DNA of 64,000 nucleotides from Yarrowia lipolytica. Its lineage: Eukaryota; Ascomycota; Dipodascomycetes; Dipodascales. Under the pieces are notes generated by a model. The model saw only the letters and a list, made by a program, of their open reading frames with translations. It was not told the origin of the DNA and searched no databases. Of this stretch, positions 33,518-46,824 are shown in pieces. The DNA is taken from assembly GCF_001761485.1 (NCBI RefSeq), contig NC_090771.1, forward strand, positions 496,001 to 560,000, in the 5' to 3' direction. The number at the start of each line of letters is the position of its first letter. Position 1 is the stretch's first letter. A program made the position numbers and the translations under genes.

Positions 33518-34081
33518 ATGACCGCGTCCCAGGAACCCGGAATCTCGCCCACCATCAAGTTTGGGCCCTCCAAGCTCGACGTCATCACAGTGGCAGGAGG
33601 ATGCTTCTGGGGAATCGAACACATGTACCGAAAGCATTACACCGATAAGGGCCTGGTGGACTGCAAGGTGGGGTACTCTGGAGGTTCTATTGACAACCCA
33701 GACTACAAGAGCGTGTGTGCTGGCTCCACGGGCCATTTCGAGTCCCTTCAAGTCACGTTTGATTCGGCTCAAGTCTCGTATGAAGAGTTGGCCGATTTCT
33801 TCTTCAAGATCCATGATCCCACACAGACTGATGGCCAGGGACCCAAGAACATTGGTACCCAGTATCTATCAGGTCTTTTCACACACAATGAAGACCAGCA
33901 AGCACGTGCGTTGGCTGTCAAGAAGAAACTGGAAGACCAGTGGTTCGCTAAACCCATTGCGACGGTCATCCAGCCCATTGAGAACTTCTGGGACGCCGAA
34001 GACTACCATCAAAACTACTTTGTCAGCAACGAGGGCTATCATTGTCCCACCCACTTTCTCAGAACTACCCCTGAAAAGTAG
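33518..34081 (+). CDS. MXR1: Peptide methionine-S-sulfoxide reductase (MsrA)
   Basis: 187 residues. The catalytic motif GGCFWG has its nucleophile at Cys29, and the MsrA fold follows: GYSGGSIDNPDYKSVCAGSTGH, then FFFKIHDPTQ and the active-site Tyr/Glu residues in NYFVSNEGYHCPTHF-type sequence. The C-terminal Cys in GYHCP and the Cys in SVCAGSTGH are the likely resolving cysteines. MsrA reduces methionine-S-sulfoxide in proteins using thioredoxin, repairing oxidative damage. No targeting presequence is evident, so it is probably cytosolic. The ATG at 33518 has context CACCATG. The gene is flanked by two F-box-like genes on the opposite strand. Confidence 0.96.
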   Translation: MTASQEPGISPTIKFGPSKLDVITVAGGCFWGIEHMYRKHYTDKGLVDCKVGYSGGSIDNPDYKSVCAGSTGHFESLQVTFDSAQVSYEELADFFFKIHDPTQTDGQGPKNIGTQYLSGLFTHNEDQQARALAVKKKLEDQWFAKPIATVIQPIENFWDAEDYHQNYFVSNEGYHCPTHFLRTTPEK

Positions 34082-34172
34082 ACTTTTTATTTAACTAACA
34101 GATGTAATTGTACAAGTGTGTACTGAGAAGCACTGGTAGACCAAGATACTGCATGTAAAAAACGTAGTCCAC

Positions 34173-35342
34173 TTATAAATCTCCATATTCGTGAACAACC
34201 TCTTCCCCCCACTCTAATCGTCTACCTAGAAGCACCTCCATGTACTCTCTCGTGTACAGCTGCCACTCCACCTTTCCATCTTCCACTCCTACTAGCTGCA
34301 ACGCCTTCCTGTTGTCATTGTACTGCCGTCGCATGTACTTCATCTGTTTGAAGTCCCACACCCCACAGATTGTCCTGTTGATGTTATACTCTATCGCATA
34401 TCGAGGATTGTCGGCAACCTGGATGAGCTTGTAGAGGTTTCCGGAGAACCCGGAGCTACTATGAGTGAACGAGACGCCCTTACCGCCTCTCAACTCCTTG
34501 TTCTCCAGATCAACATGGAACACCTCCACTGTAGTGCCACTAAAATGCATCAACAGGCCATTGTAGCAGAGCAAAAAGGGGTACTCCCGAGTTGTTTGAG
34601 GCTGGAAGACAACTGGAATGAACGTGTCGCCTTGTAGTAAATAGGTCCAATTGCTGACAGATTTCAAGAACACGTGACCTGCACTGACAAATACTCTGTC
34701 CAATTGGTTAATATGCTCTCCCACATAGTCCGGGTCAAGACCTTCGGAAGACCGATACTTTACCATGAGTCTTTGGTAGTTGAACCCCCAGCCTGTGAGG
34801 ACAGCAAGGACTTCCGGTGACTCCACGGCCGTCATATGAGCGTGAATGCTTGTTGAAATGCGCATTGATATGCCATGGAAGCCCGTATATGTTCCATCCT
34901 TGAAGCTGGGGCCTTCCGTTGCTGATTGATCAACAGTCTCACCTGTAGCAACGTCCACAGTTGTTGCAAGTTGGTCAAACGTAACTTTTGATCCATCCAG
35001 ACTGATACTCTGACCCAAAGAAAGGATGGAATCGTTGCAAGTGTTGGATAGAGAGACAAATCCAGACAAAATGTGGTTGTCTGTGTGAACCACGTAGTCC
35101 TTGGTCTCTGATACCTCCTTGCAAATCGCTCCTTCTCTCGAAATATACGTCGACGCACACTCCTTCCATGTTGAATGCGGAGAGTTGCTCAGATCGTAGA
35201 ACGGGCAGTGTTTTAGAAGCTTAGTCCTGAACAAGTCATCTGATACCAGTCCATTGAGCTCCCTGTTCACGTGACTCAAGTTGTAGATGTCTTTGATGTT
35301 GAGATGCAGACATACTTCCGAGAAGAGTTCAGGTGGCAGCAT
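34173..35342 (-). CDS. F-box-like protein
   Basis: 389 residues from the ATG at 35342. The first 45 residues form an F-box: MLPPELFSEVCLHLNIKDIYNLSHVNREL, then LVSDDLFRTKLL. The body carries several Trp/Tyr-rich beta-like strands (NWTYLLQGDTFIPV, FLLCYNGLLMHFSG) and no other known domain. It ends 90 bp from the convergent MXR1. The frame is open to 35483, but the 47 additional N-terminal residues are Arg/Ser/Pro-rich and look untranslated. Together with the F-box-like gene at 30739 it suggests a locally duplicated, fast-diverging family. The predicted role as a Skp1-binding substrate receptor is inference. Confidence 0.72.
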   Translation of the reverse strand: MLPPELFSEVCLHLNIKDIYNLSHVNRELNGLVSDDLFRTKLLKHCPFYDLSNSPHSTWKECASTYISREGAICKEVSETKDYVVHTDNHILSGFVSLSNTCNDSILSLGQSISLDGSKVTFDQLATTVDVATGETVDQSATEGPSFKDGTYTGFHGISMRISTSIHAHMTAVESPEVLAVLTGWGFNYQRLMVKYRSSEGLDPDYVGEHINQLDRVFVSAGHVFLKSVSNWTYLLQGDTFIPVVFQPQTTREYPFLLCYNGLLMHFSGTTVEVFHVDLENKELRGGKGVSFTHSSSGFSGNLYKLIQVADNPRYAIEYNINRTICGVWDFKQMKYMRRQYNDNRKALQLVGVEDGKVEWQLYTREYMEVLLGRRLEWGEEVVHEYGDL

Positions 35343-36452
35343 AGCTTGGCTTGGGGGGGTTCTCGGGTCTGAGCGGGGTCGATGTTGAGAGCAGCTAGGT
35401 CTAGAACGCGTCTCTGTGTTGCTTCGGCAGGGGGGTATTTGTGTTCTTCTCAGTGGTCTTGAACGTGATATGTTGCTATGCACGGGTCAAACGATTCCTG
35501 ATAAAGTTTGCAACTGAAATATCTTTATCTGAGGGAGACACATGATTGGCCAGGTGTGTGGAAAAAAAGGAATATGCCATTGTGGAGAGTAGAGTAGTCG
35601 AAGGGTGGATGTATGCCATTGGTATTGAAAAAAACTCCGGGTTTCAGATATACAAGGGTTTCCAGGTTCGTCCGTCAAATGATCGAGCACCTATGACGAT
35701 TTCAATGCAGTACCTCGAGGACACCGACGAAGACGTCATAGAAGGGCTGAGAGAGGTGTGAGAATAGCACAGGGTAGGACCAGTCAGTAGACGTTTCGTG
35801 TGTGCTAGTTTCCATGTTTGTTTCTGCTGTTTCTGTTTGGGACCTGGGTAAATCATTCGATATGCCCCACCTGTTTTGTATCTATAACTGCTAAATACGC
35901 TGTGTAAGATCCGTATTATTGGTGGCTACTCCTGCCTGTATAGATCCAAAAGTAGATAAACTACAAGACGCAAGAACTAATACCTCTCTCCCATTAGTTT
36001 TCTTTTTTTTACTATTTTATTCATATTTTTCTCGAGGTTCTCGTCGGCCACATTTTTCTCACGCATTGCGTCATTATATATAGATTATTCTAGAGCTAAT
36101 ACATGTGACCTAGGCGTCACATCTGCGGCAGAGTAAAGACATCTGGAAGTCCAACAAGACCAAGAAATCACAATAAAACACCTTTGAGAGAGATATCGAC
36201 CATGACAGACACCAGACTGCCAAAGATTAGGAGTTATAGCGTGGTTAGTACGTCTGAAGTGATAGGATACACACCAGCACAAGGTCAACAATCGAAGGTT
36301 TATCAACTACTTACAAAGTAAATACACCAGCTATACACAGCACTCGCACCATGCATGGGTGACATTAAATAAACAATACATTTTGTACTTATACATTACA
36401 GAGACAGAGCGACAGCTCCGCGGGGTATAGCCAGATTATCCACTCCACATAC
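35343..36452. other. Intergenic region between the F-box-like gene and Tudor-SN, with a possible relic
   Basis: 1.1 kb. An ATG-started frame at 35609-35761 encodes 50 residues ending in an acidic stretch (MQYLEDTDEDVIEGLREV) that looks more like protein than its surroundings. It has no ATG-proximal promoter signal I can see and could be a coding relic. The rest is AT-rich. Confidence 0.4.
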
Positions 36453-39044
36453 CTACTGCTCATCGTCGTAGACAGCATCTCCGAACTCCCAGATTCCAAC
36501 CCGGTCGTTCTTGGCAGCCTTCTCCAGCTCCTTGAGCTTGGTAACGGTAGCGGTCCAAGTGGGGTTGAGCTCGGCCTGGGTCAGCTTGGGCTTGATGAAA
36601 GCGTACGCGTCCTCAACAACGAACGAGTTGACAGAGTCCTCGGGGCCCTTGGAGTCAATGGTGAAGAGTACAACGTTGCCAGGAGAGACAACAGCTGCGA
36701 CCAGCTGAGAACCCTCAATCTCCTTCTTGAGAAGGTCAACGTAGTCCTCCAGGTAACTGTTTCCGCCGGCAGGAGGAGCCTGGATGAATGCCAGGTTGGT
36801 GGTCTTGGCAGCACCGGGGACCTTGGCAACACCAAACTGGGCCTGCAGGGGTCGCAGCTGCGCTTGGGACACGGTAACGGCCTTACCAGAGTCGATAAGA
36901 AGAATGGCAAACTTGCCAGTGGCTTTGTCAACGTTCAGAATCTGAGCTCGAACGTAGGTGTTCTTGGGTGATCTCACAGCGACGTAGTCGTTCTTCTTGG
37001 GATGGCCAGAAGCAAACGAAAACTGGGTGGTGTTGGCAGCAGCGAGGTTGAACGAGGTAATATCCTGCTCCAGCTTGGTCAGAGTAGCTCCAACGCCGCC
37101 GGAAATGAATGCAATGGATCCGTCGGGGTTGATGTTGGTGATAGTCACGTCAATGTAGTCGGGGACAACGGGAGCAGCGGGCTCGTTGACATTGAGAGCA
37201 CCAGTGGTGGTGGCGAGATCCTCAACATCCTCCTTGAAGTCCTTCCAGATACCCTTTCGGGCCTTCTTGGCCTCCTGCTCGGCGTCTTCAAGCTCGTGGG
37301 CAAAAGACTCAGCAGCCTGGATGAAAGAAGAAGCGAAACCAGCCTCTAGAAGCTCGATAGAAAAGGGCTTGGACTCGTTGGGCAGGTACAAGTGACCGAT
37401 GAAGTTACCCAGGCGGTCTGTGCCCTGAACAGTGAACTCGACGTCTCTCTGCTGGAACTTCTTGGCGGCCAGGTCTCGGGCTTCCTCTCCAAAGGGCTCA
37501 GAAGTCTTGGGCGAGTTGATTCCAGCAAGAACCAGAGTCAGGTTAATGTTCTCTCGGTCGCTGATGATTCGGAATCGAGAGGCAGAAGACACAAAGTCAA
37601 CCACACCTGGGATTCGGCCTCGACGCTGGAGAGTAGACAGGTGGGACTTGGCCTTGGTCAGGTTCTCGGAGGCGTTCACAGTTCGGTCAGGCGCGGGCTC
37701 CTTGGTGCCGTGGAGACCCTTCTTGGCGGTCTGAGCCTCCTGCTCCTTCTCAACAAGAGTATCCCAGTGAGGGGATCGATCAGAGACGTTCTTACCATGT
37801 CGAATGGCAGTAGCGTAGCCGTTGGCGATGATCTCGGATCCAATGTTCTTTCCGTCCACAATCACGGTGACGAGAGGTCGTTCCTCGAACTGGTCGGTCT
37901 TGGCTCGAATGGCATCGACAGTCACCTCACAGGACTTTCCAATGTAGTTCTTTCGGACGTATTCCTTGGCAGCAGCGGCCCATAGAGGCTGATCGTTCTT
38001 TCGGGGGGCTCGAACAGACGACAGCTGGACAGTAACGTCGTCAATGTCCAGGGTGTCGGCTGAAATGACCTTTGTGATGGTTCCAGAGATGGTCTTGCCT
38101 GGACTGAGACCTCCAGCAGAAGTAGCAGCAGTGGCTGCGGCAGGGAGACCCTTCCACAGGTTCAGACCCTGTTGCCTAGCGGAATTCTCCAGCTGCCGCA
38201 GCTTTCCGGCTCTCTCGGCTCCAATGTGGATGACATGGTGGTCGTTGACGTTGGCCAGACCGCTGTTGAGCAAATGCTCAGCAATGTCTCCGGCAGGATG
38301 AACCACGGTCACCAGGGGCACTTCCTGGGGGTTGAACGAGGCAAAAGCCAGCTGCACGCTTCGCTGCAGCAACCTGAGAGCCACGAAGTCACGAGCAGCG
38401 TCTCCAAACGGCTCGGCAGTGGTGGTTGTGGAGCCCGATCTGGGGGTAGAGATACCAGCGAGGTTGACGGGGATGTTGAGATGCACTCCGGGAGCGACAA
38501 TGACTCGCACAATGGCTCTGTTTCCGGAAATCACCTTCTCCACAATGGCATTGTAGGTCTTGGAGACGTCCTTGCCGTTCTGCAGAGGAGCGTTTCCAGC
38601 GTCCTCAAACGCAGTCACAGTCTGGTAGACCGTGGGGGCCTTGACATCTGCGCCCCAAACTCCCATCTGCGCCGTCTCGGCCTCCTTCTGGGCAGCCTGG
38701 AGCTTCTCGACGTAGTCCTCCTGGTCCTCATCTAGCCGTTCCAGAGCTCCTTCTCTGATCTTGGCAAAGCCCTGCTTAAGAGTTCGTTCCACCAGCGAGT
38801 CGAAAATGGGTGCCGACACGTCTCCGTACTCTCGTCCATTGATGTTGTATAGCACCTCGAACTTCACCTGCTTGCCTACCAGCAAAAGCCGCAGAGCTTC
38901 TCGAGCCTCGTAACCATAGGGATCGTTAGAAGAGAGTCTGGGGGCCTGGATATGGGCGAGCGAAAGCTGTCGTTCAGCTCCGCTGGGAGACTGGAGAATG
39001 ATGGTGTCTCCAGAAACCACCGACTTGACTTTTCCGAGAGGCAT
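36453..39044 (-). CDS. Tudor staphylococcal nuclease (Tudor-SN / SND1 family)
   Basis: 863 residues with the standard layout: four staphylococcal-nuclease-like OB folds (first begins MPLGKVKSVVSGDTII...LAHIQAPRL; later ones at about 165, 320 and 480, each with a (L/V)AGI or SSVRAP-type strand), then a Tudor domain at about 690-740 (KKNDYVAVRSPKNTYVRAQIL, LIDSGKAVTV) inserted in a partial fifth SN fold that runs to the C-terminus. The calcium-dependent nuclease residues of bacterial nuclease are not kept in order, as usual in the family. The family acts in RNA granules, splicing and mRNA stability. Baker's yeast lacks it; S. pombe and most filamentous fungi have it. ATG at 39044. Confidence 0.93.
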   Translation of the reverse strand: MPLGKVKSVVSGDTIILQSPSGAERQLSLAHIQAPRLSSNDPYGYEAREALRLLLVGKQVKFEVLYNINGREYGDVSAPIFDSLVERTLKQGFAKIREGALERLDEDQEDYVEKLQAAQKEAETAQMGVWGADVKAPTVYQTVTAFEDAGNAPLQNGKDVSKTYNAIVEKVISGNRAIVRVIVAPGVHLNIPVNLAGISTPRSGSTTTTAEPFGDAARDFVALRLLQRSVQLAFASFNPQEVPLVTVVHPAGDIAEHLLNSGLANVNDHHVIHIGAERAGKLRQLENSARQQGLNLWKGLPAAATAATSAGGLSPGKTISGTITKVISADTLDIDDVTVQLSSVRAPRKNDQPLWAAAAKEYVRKNYIGKSCEVTVDAIRAKTDQFEERPLVTVIVDGKNIGSEIIANGYATAIRHGKNVSDRSPHWDTLVEKEQEAQTAKKGLHGTKEPAPDRTVNASENLTKAKSHLSTLQRRGRIPGVVDFVSSASRFRIISDRENINLTLVLAGINSPKTSEPFGEEARDLAAKKFQQRDVEFTVQGTDRLGNFIGHLYLPNESKPFSIELLEAGFASSFIQAAESFAHELEDAEQEAKKARKGIWKDFKEDVEDLATTTGALNVNEPAAPVVPDYIDVTITNINPDGSIAFISGGVGATLTKLEQDITSFNLAAANTTQFSFASGHPKKNDYVAVRSPKNTYVRAQILNVDKATGKFAILLIDSGKAVTVSQAQLRPLQAQFGVAKVPGAAKTTNLAFIQAPPAGGNSYLEDYVDLLKKEIEGSQLVAAVVSPGNVVLFTIDSKGPEDSVNSFVVEDAYAFIKPKLTQAELNPTWTATVTKLKELEKAAKNDRVGIWEFGDAVYDDEQ

Positions 39045-40492
39045 TGTTTTTGGTGTGGTTTGTGGGTGTGATCTACTTCACGGTGGTCACGATCCATTTA
39101 CAGTTCGTCACCGCCGTCGAGTCGACGTGTCACTGTTTAGAGTTGTGAGGGGACAGCGGAGTAGCGGGCATATATAAAGGGGTTTGGAAGACGCTAGAGA
39201 GTGGAGATTTGGGCAAATTGTAGCAATTGATTGTTCCTCCTCGGATTCAAAAACTCGGTCAAATCGACCCGCAAACTGCTCTGTTTGAACCACTGCAACA
39301 TTGACCCTCAGGAACCTTAATGCAAGCACATCATCACCGATCCAAGAGATAGTGTGGTGTCGGGAAGGTGTCGGGAACAGAGGCCATTTTTGAGGACATT
39401 GTGCTGAGAAAAAACGAGTTTTATCAGTGGAAATGTGATGCCCCGACTCTTTAGATCACGTGACCATGTTCATTTTGCCCCGCCGCAACAAGAATTGGCT
39501 GTACCACCGGCTCTCCATCTACGGTCTTACGTCACTGTGGCATTTAAGTCCGAGATGCTACGTGGTCTCAAAATGGGCATAAAAGTGGAAAAGTGGAAAA
39601 GTGGAAAAATGGAAAATATTTGGGAGAAATTCGCAGAAATTCGCAAAAAAAATCATAACTCGGAATCCAGCTATATAAACACAGCGAGAAACGTGGCCGG
39701 CAGCATTATGGACGGTGTAAACGGCCGGGGAAATTCTCGTCGCGGCAATTCCACGTGCCCCAAACCTCTTGCTCCCTACCCCAGAAACTGACCACTCACG
39801 GCTAAAAGGCCCCGGGTGAGAAAGTGTATGCACATCCGGGCTCGGTCGGGACAGTTAGGGAGCGGTATATTTGGGGGTTGCTAGGGGCGAATTGACAAAG
39901 AAGAGATATATTTGCAATCTGCGCGCTGTTGTGGCTCTGAATCCACCTTCTCCGAACCAATTGCGTGTCGGGAACGTGCACAAAAACAGCCCGCCATAAA
40001 ATGGACCCTCAACTGGCCACGAAAATACCGTGCACTGCAGAGTCTGGCGAAATTTGGGTTTCGGGCGTAAAGAGCAATTTGAAATGGCGCATTGGGGGAT
40101 TCGGGTCATTGTGGACGTTGTAGACACTCAATGGAGAAGCTGAAATATCAGCCGAGCTCGGAGCGCACCATAGAGTATTTCTAGGTGCCGAAAAACAACA
40201 ATTTTGGCCGGCAACGGCGCGATTGCAACTGTCTCCAACCCCGAGATAGCTCCCAAGGTTGCAAAAGGTTCCTTGTTTACATGCATTCTCAGATATGTGC
40301 AGTGCCCCAAAATACGCTGGCAAAGTCCCAACTCGCCCGCTGATTGGCTGCGTTTGCTCCCAGCTCCATTTTGCTACAACCTTTTCATCTCGTGTCGCTT
40401 CCTCTCTTTTTCTCCTCGTTAGCCTCTAGCCAGAGAACACACTGTTACACACACAGAGAAGCTCCTCTTTTTAACAGGCACGATTGAACACA
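39045..40492. other. Intergenic region between Tudor-SN and ATP2 (divergent)
   Basis: 1.4 kb. Contains TATATAAAG at about 39171-39179, CACGTG at 39457-39462, and an 8-bp (AAAAGTGG)x4 repeat at 39581-39612. The 3' part is a pyrimidine-rich leader before ATP2. No gene seen. Confidence 0.5.
39581..39612. repeat. AAAAGTGG tandem repeat, four units
   Basis: Three exact 8-bp units plus one with a single change (AAAAATGG). It lies in the Tudor-SN/ATP2 divergent promoter region. Confidence 0.85.
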
Positions 40493-42756
<2,264 letters not shown>

Positions 42757-42987
42757 ACGACGCATATGACAATTACGTATGAAAATTATGCCTAGAAACG
42801 AGTAGAATCGTAGTACGTCTGATGAATTATGAAAGTATCCCGAGACTGTAGAGAGGTTGTATTGTACGTAGAGTAGAAGAGCATTCATGATATTGTGATT
42901 CATGATACTGTGCTGAACAATACTGGACCGGATTGGTACAGTGGAATGATTCTTAACAATTGATTAAATAAATACTTTAGCTCCCGT

Positions 42988-44400
42988 CTATACCTTGCAA
43001 ATCTTGAACTTGACGCAGGCGGTTCGAGCGAGGATCCATCCCAAACAGCCGATGGTGGAGAGAATGGCGTTGAAGATGATGAGGTAGTCGTAGTTTGTGT
43101 CGAAAATGAGAGCTCCAGAGATGGGGACACCTCCCAGAGCTCCAAACGCGATGAAGAAGTTCATGACCCCGTATCGTCGGCCGTACTCGGAGGTTTTGCT
43201 GATCTGGCCACAGCAGACCGGGATCAGGGAAAGAATGGAGCCGGTGAAGAAACCATAGACGACTGCAAAGGCCGTGAGAGCTCCTCTATGTGTTCCGAAA
43301 GGCAGCCACATGATCCACATGGCCAGGGAGGCGCCCAGGGTCATGATGATCATGGTGTTGAATCGTCCAAGTCGGTCGGAGATCCACGCAGGCAGGTATC
43401 GACCCACCATTCCCACAGCGTTCATGATGGTCAGTAGAATGTACGAGTAGTTCTGGCTCATGCCGCTCTTGAGACAGAAGGAGGTGAAGAAGGTGAGGGA
43501 GATGAGGAGGGCGATTTCGGAGAAGGTGGCGGCGAAGCAGAGAGCTGCAAACCGTTTGTCCTTGAGACATCGGAAGTCCAGAACGTCGGTGACGTAGAGT
43601 TGCCAGAAGGTTCGTCCGTTCTTTTCATGGGCACGCTCAAACCGCGGCTTGACTAACCAGATACAGATGGCCATGCATCCCAGAGACAGGAATCCGAGAG
43701 TTCGAACGGCCCAGGCGTAGCCCACTGACGAGTACATGGATCTGAGCATAATGGGGATGACTGCACCGCCCAGTGAGCCTCCGATAGTGGCAGCTCCCGT
43801 GGCAGTTCCTCGTTTGGCTTTGAACCAGTCTCCAATGATAGCCACGGCAGGAGTAAGGCATATGGAGGAGCCCAGGCCGCAGACAATACCGAAGCAGACG
43901 ACAAATTGCCAGAACTGTTGGCATAGCGAAGTCAACATGAAACCGAGGACAATCAGAAAAGAGCCAACTGCCAACAAGGGGTAGGGGCCGTACATGTCAA
44001 ACAGCTGGCCGCACTGGATGGAGAAAAAGTAAGTCATGAAGGTGTTGATGGAAAAGATCCACGCCACGGTTGAAGACGGCAGCTGGGCCAGCTGGTTCTC
44101 CTCCACGTACGCCTGGATGGCTCCGACGGCGTTGATGACTCCCAGAACCACAAACAGCCCAAAAAACGAGCCCAGGGTCACCCGCCACGCCATCCAGCCA
44201 CCTTCGGGGAACTCCAGACCCTTGTCTTCGTCCTGGTAGTCGGAGGAGGAATCAGGCACGAGTTCCGCTACCTCATGGCGCTGAAGCACATGTGCTTCCG
44301 TGGGCCCAAGCTCGATAGTCGACGAATTGATTTCGGGAGTCGAAGAAGCGGCGTCAAATTGCTTAGAAAGCACACGCGTAACGTGCGAGATGGTTTCCAT
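42988..44400 (-). CDS. MFS transporter, monocarboxylate-transporter-like (MCH family)
   Basis: 470 residues. A roughly 60-residue polar cytosolic N-terminus (Glu/Ser-rich, phosphorylation-like) precedes the family's signature PEGGWMAWRVTLGSFF leading into helix 1. Twelve membrane segments can be counted, with the central loop at about 260-290 (PRFERAHEKNGRTFW). The helix 4-5 region reads GLGSSICLTPAVAIIGDWFKAKRGTATG, a feature of the monocarboxylate porter group, and a DRLGR motif follows helix 8. Yeast Mch proteins are not proven carriers of mono-acids, so substrate is unknown. It lies tail to tail with ATP2, 231 bp apart. Confidence 0.9.
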   Translation of the reverse strand: METISHVTRVLSKQFDAASSTPEINSSTIELGPTEAHVLQRHEVAELVPDSSSDYQDEDKGLEFPEGGWMAWRVTLGSFFGLFVVLGVINAVGAIQAYVEENQLAQLPSSTVAWIFSINTFMTYFFSIQCGQLFDMYGPYPLLAVGSFLIVLGFMLTSLCQQFWQFVVCFGIVCGLGSSICLTPAVAIIGDWFKAKRGTATGAATIGGSLGGAVIPIMLRSMYSSVGYAWAVRTLGFLSLGCMAICIWLVKPRFERAHEKNGRTFWQLYVTDVLDFRCLKDKRFAALCFAATFSEIALLISLTFFTSFCLKSGMSQNYSYILLTIMNAVGMVGRYLPAWISDRLGRFNTMIIMTLGASLAMWIMWLPFGTHRGALTAFAVVYGFFTGSILSLIPVCCGQISKTSEYGRRYGVMNFFIAFGALGGVPISGALIFDTNYDYLIIFNAILSTIGCLGWILARTACVKFKICKV

Positions 44401-46088
44401 GGATGTGTTTGGTCGAGAGTATGTTGGTGAAGATCTACAAGGGTTTCTTTTTTATATTCCCTTCAAATGATTCATTTTTGGGTTTGGAGATGCATCTTGG
44501 CGGGTGAAAAGAGACGACATTGTGACGTTCAGTTTTCGACGGATCAGAGATTTGAAACGTCCAATCAACTCGAAACGGAATTTCAAGCAAAACTGTCAAG
44601 TCAGATTTCCTATACACGCTCTGAATAACCCACAGACCCTATCTTTTCTCCCGAAGACTAGCTCTGAGTTCCGTCGGAAACATGGTTCCGATAAAGAAGG
44701 TAGCAAAAGGGCTGAGATCCCCAGAAGAAGCAGGGGAAAGGGGGAAACCCCCCCAAAATCGCCATATTTCCTCCACATATCACCGTCGTCTCATTGAAGA
44801 CTCCACTTATTGCCGGGCACTGTTTTGAACCGCTTTTCGTACCTACTTCTCAACTCCTTGCAATACTACATTGGGAAGTCTAACTACAGGTTACTAGTAC
44901 TGTATTAACGCCCATGCATGCACATCTGCAGAGGTTGCATTTTGGCAGGAGATTGCGACAGCGGGGTATCACGTGATTGGTGGGGATGGAGAGCGAATAC
45001 GAGTGCATACAGTACGAGTAGAGCGCGAATGCCGCCGGTCTTATAGTACTTGTTGAGTGACGACTTTTGGATGGTGTTTTTGGATGTGGATCAACTCACT
45101 GTACGCGTTCAATGTGCGTTGTGAAACATCCTTGACAAGCCGAATGAAGAAGAGTGGAGAGCGGAGCAGACTAGGAAGCCAGGACCCAGAAAGACTGTAC
45201 CGTTAGTTGTACAGATATACAGATGTCGAAAGTGTAGTCTGTACAGTGCACTACAAGTACAGTACACGCTATGTACGACAGGTACGGTAGACTTTGGCCA
45301 GGGACCTGAGTCCCCGGGTTGTAGGTACACGCCTTGATGAGATTTCCACGGACAAGCTAGAGAGAGTACATTACTGGAAGGAATGTACAGGTTCAAGTGA
45401 CTAGGTGAGTGTCATTCGGGGGTTGCTATATCTGCAGACGCTGTTTGCCGTATTCATATCAAGTACTCAGCTCCAAGTACTCAGCTACAAGTACTCAGCT
45501 ACAAGTACTCAGCTAGCCGTCAACTTCCAACCACTCTCGTCTCTGCTCTCAATACTGTTCAATCGGAAAAGTCTCACCACCACCAATACACTGGGACCCG
45601 TCCGAGTGACTAATAAAACTGCCCTTCGATAGGGCACAGCTGCTACAGAACCAATCAGGAAATAACACCTGGACCCCTCAAGCAAACATCACCACTGCAT
45701 CGGGCCCAACAGTTATTACTATATCGGTTCTCGTACCAACAGTTACTGTACATGTACATCCTCGTCAGAGTTACTGTACGTCTACACCTCGTCAGATAGT
45801 TCTCCTCGACCCGTACATACCATTAGGTTACAGCTGCCAGATCTGACACCATGTATGCTCTTTGAGATGGGGCTGTGGAAGAGTATGTATTAGCAGCAAG
45901 AATAGCTGGTCCGACAAGGTCTGTTATCGCGACAGTCCGATTACTGCGGGGTTCCGGGCTTGCGAGATTTCACGGCTCTTGGCCACCTCCTATTCTTGCT
46001 ATCTCAGATTCGACCCGTCAAAGATGCGCCGTTACAGGTCAGGTCGCTGCACAGCAAGCTTATTTTTTGCTCTCCATCACCCACCAAC
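44401..46088. other. Intergenic region between the MFS gene and NYV1
   Basis: 1.7 kb. Holds CACGTG (44970-44975), TACGAGTA (45013-45020) and a 14-bp tandem repeat (45460-45515). Open frames here start with GTG or lack coding character. No gene seen. Confidence 0.5.
45460..45515. repeat. CAAGTACTCAGCTA tandem repeat, four units
   Basis: Four 14-bp units with one mismatch in the first. The AGTACT and AGCT palindromes in each unit give the array regularly spaced small palindromes. Confidence 0.9.
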
Positions 46089-46824
46089 ATGTCGGAACTG
46101 AAAGACGACGGTGAGTACGAGCAGGAAACTCAGGCCCCGCAAGACCAACGGCGGTTCTAACACAGCAATCTACGCCGCCATCGCGCACGGTGACACCATT
46201 CTGTGCCAGCATGACTTTGCCAAACGAGATCCCAAGGAGGTGGTGCAGCTGGTGCTGGCGAAAATCTCCCCTGGAGAGTCCAAGAAGGCCTCTCTAATGT
46301 ACCAGGATCTGTCGATCCACTACATAACCACACAGGCGACTTCCGATACGCCCGAGGGCGTGACGTTTATCCTCATCACCAAGGAGTCGTGCGGCCGAAA
46401 GGCCCCCTTCCTGTGTCTGCTGGAGCTGGAGAAGAAGTTCAACCAGCAGTACAGCTTGCAGACAATCGGAAGCGCCTCCAAGGATAGCCTCAACAAGTTC
46501 GAGGGCGAAATGGTGACGCTTGTCAACTCGGGCAAATACGAAGACGTGGCCAAGGTGGCCCAGTCGGAGATCAACAAGGTCAGAGATATCATGGTGGAGA
46601 ACGTGGAGCAGATTCTGGAGCGAGGAGAACGAATATCGTTGCTGGTGAACCGAACCGACGAAATGACTAACAACGCCGTGGCGTTCCGCAAACGAAGCAC
46701 CCAGGCCAAGAGAAACTTGTGGTGGAAGAACGTCAAAATGGGCGCTCTGTTGGGCACTGGAGTGGCGGGTCTTGTCTACGTAGCGATTGGCTCTGTTTGT
46801 GGCTTTGGTTTCCAGTGCGTTTAG
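46089..46824 (+). CDS. NYV1: Vacuolar R-SNARE, VAMP7/Nyv1 type
   Basis: Two exons: 46089-46110 and 46166-46824, with a 55-nt intron (GTGAGT ... CTAACACAG). The product is 226 residues starting MSELKDDAIYAAIA. The longin domain covers about 1-125 (IYAAIAHGDTILCQHDF). The SNARE helix runs about 140-195 with its zero-layer Arg in EQILERGERISLL. A membrane anchor follows (KMGALLGTGVAGLVYVAIG) and the short C-terminus CGFGFQCV resembles human VAMP7's CGG..C ending. It fits VAMP7/Nyv1 better than Ykt6 (which lacks an anchor) or Sec22. Nyv1 drives fusion at the vacuole with Vam3, Vti1 and Vam7. Without the 22-nt first exon the longin domain has no proper start. Confidence 0.93.

Noticed and set aside
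44504-44797. 97-codon frame upstream of the MFS gene
   Set aside because: Begins with GTG, lacks an ATG and splice signals, and has no protein-like features.
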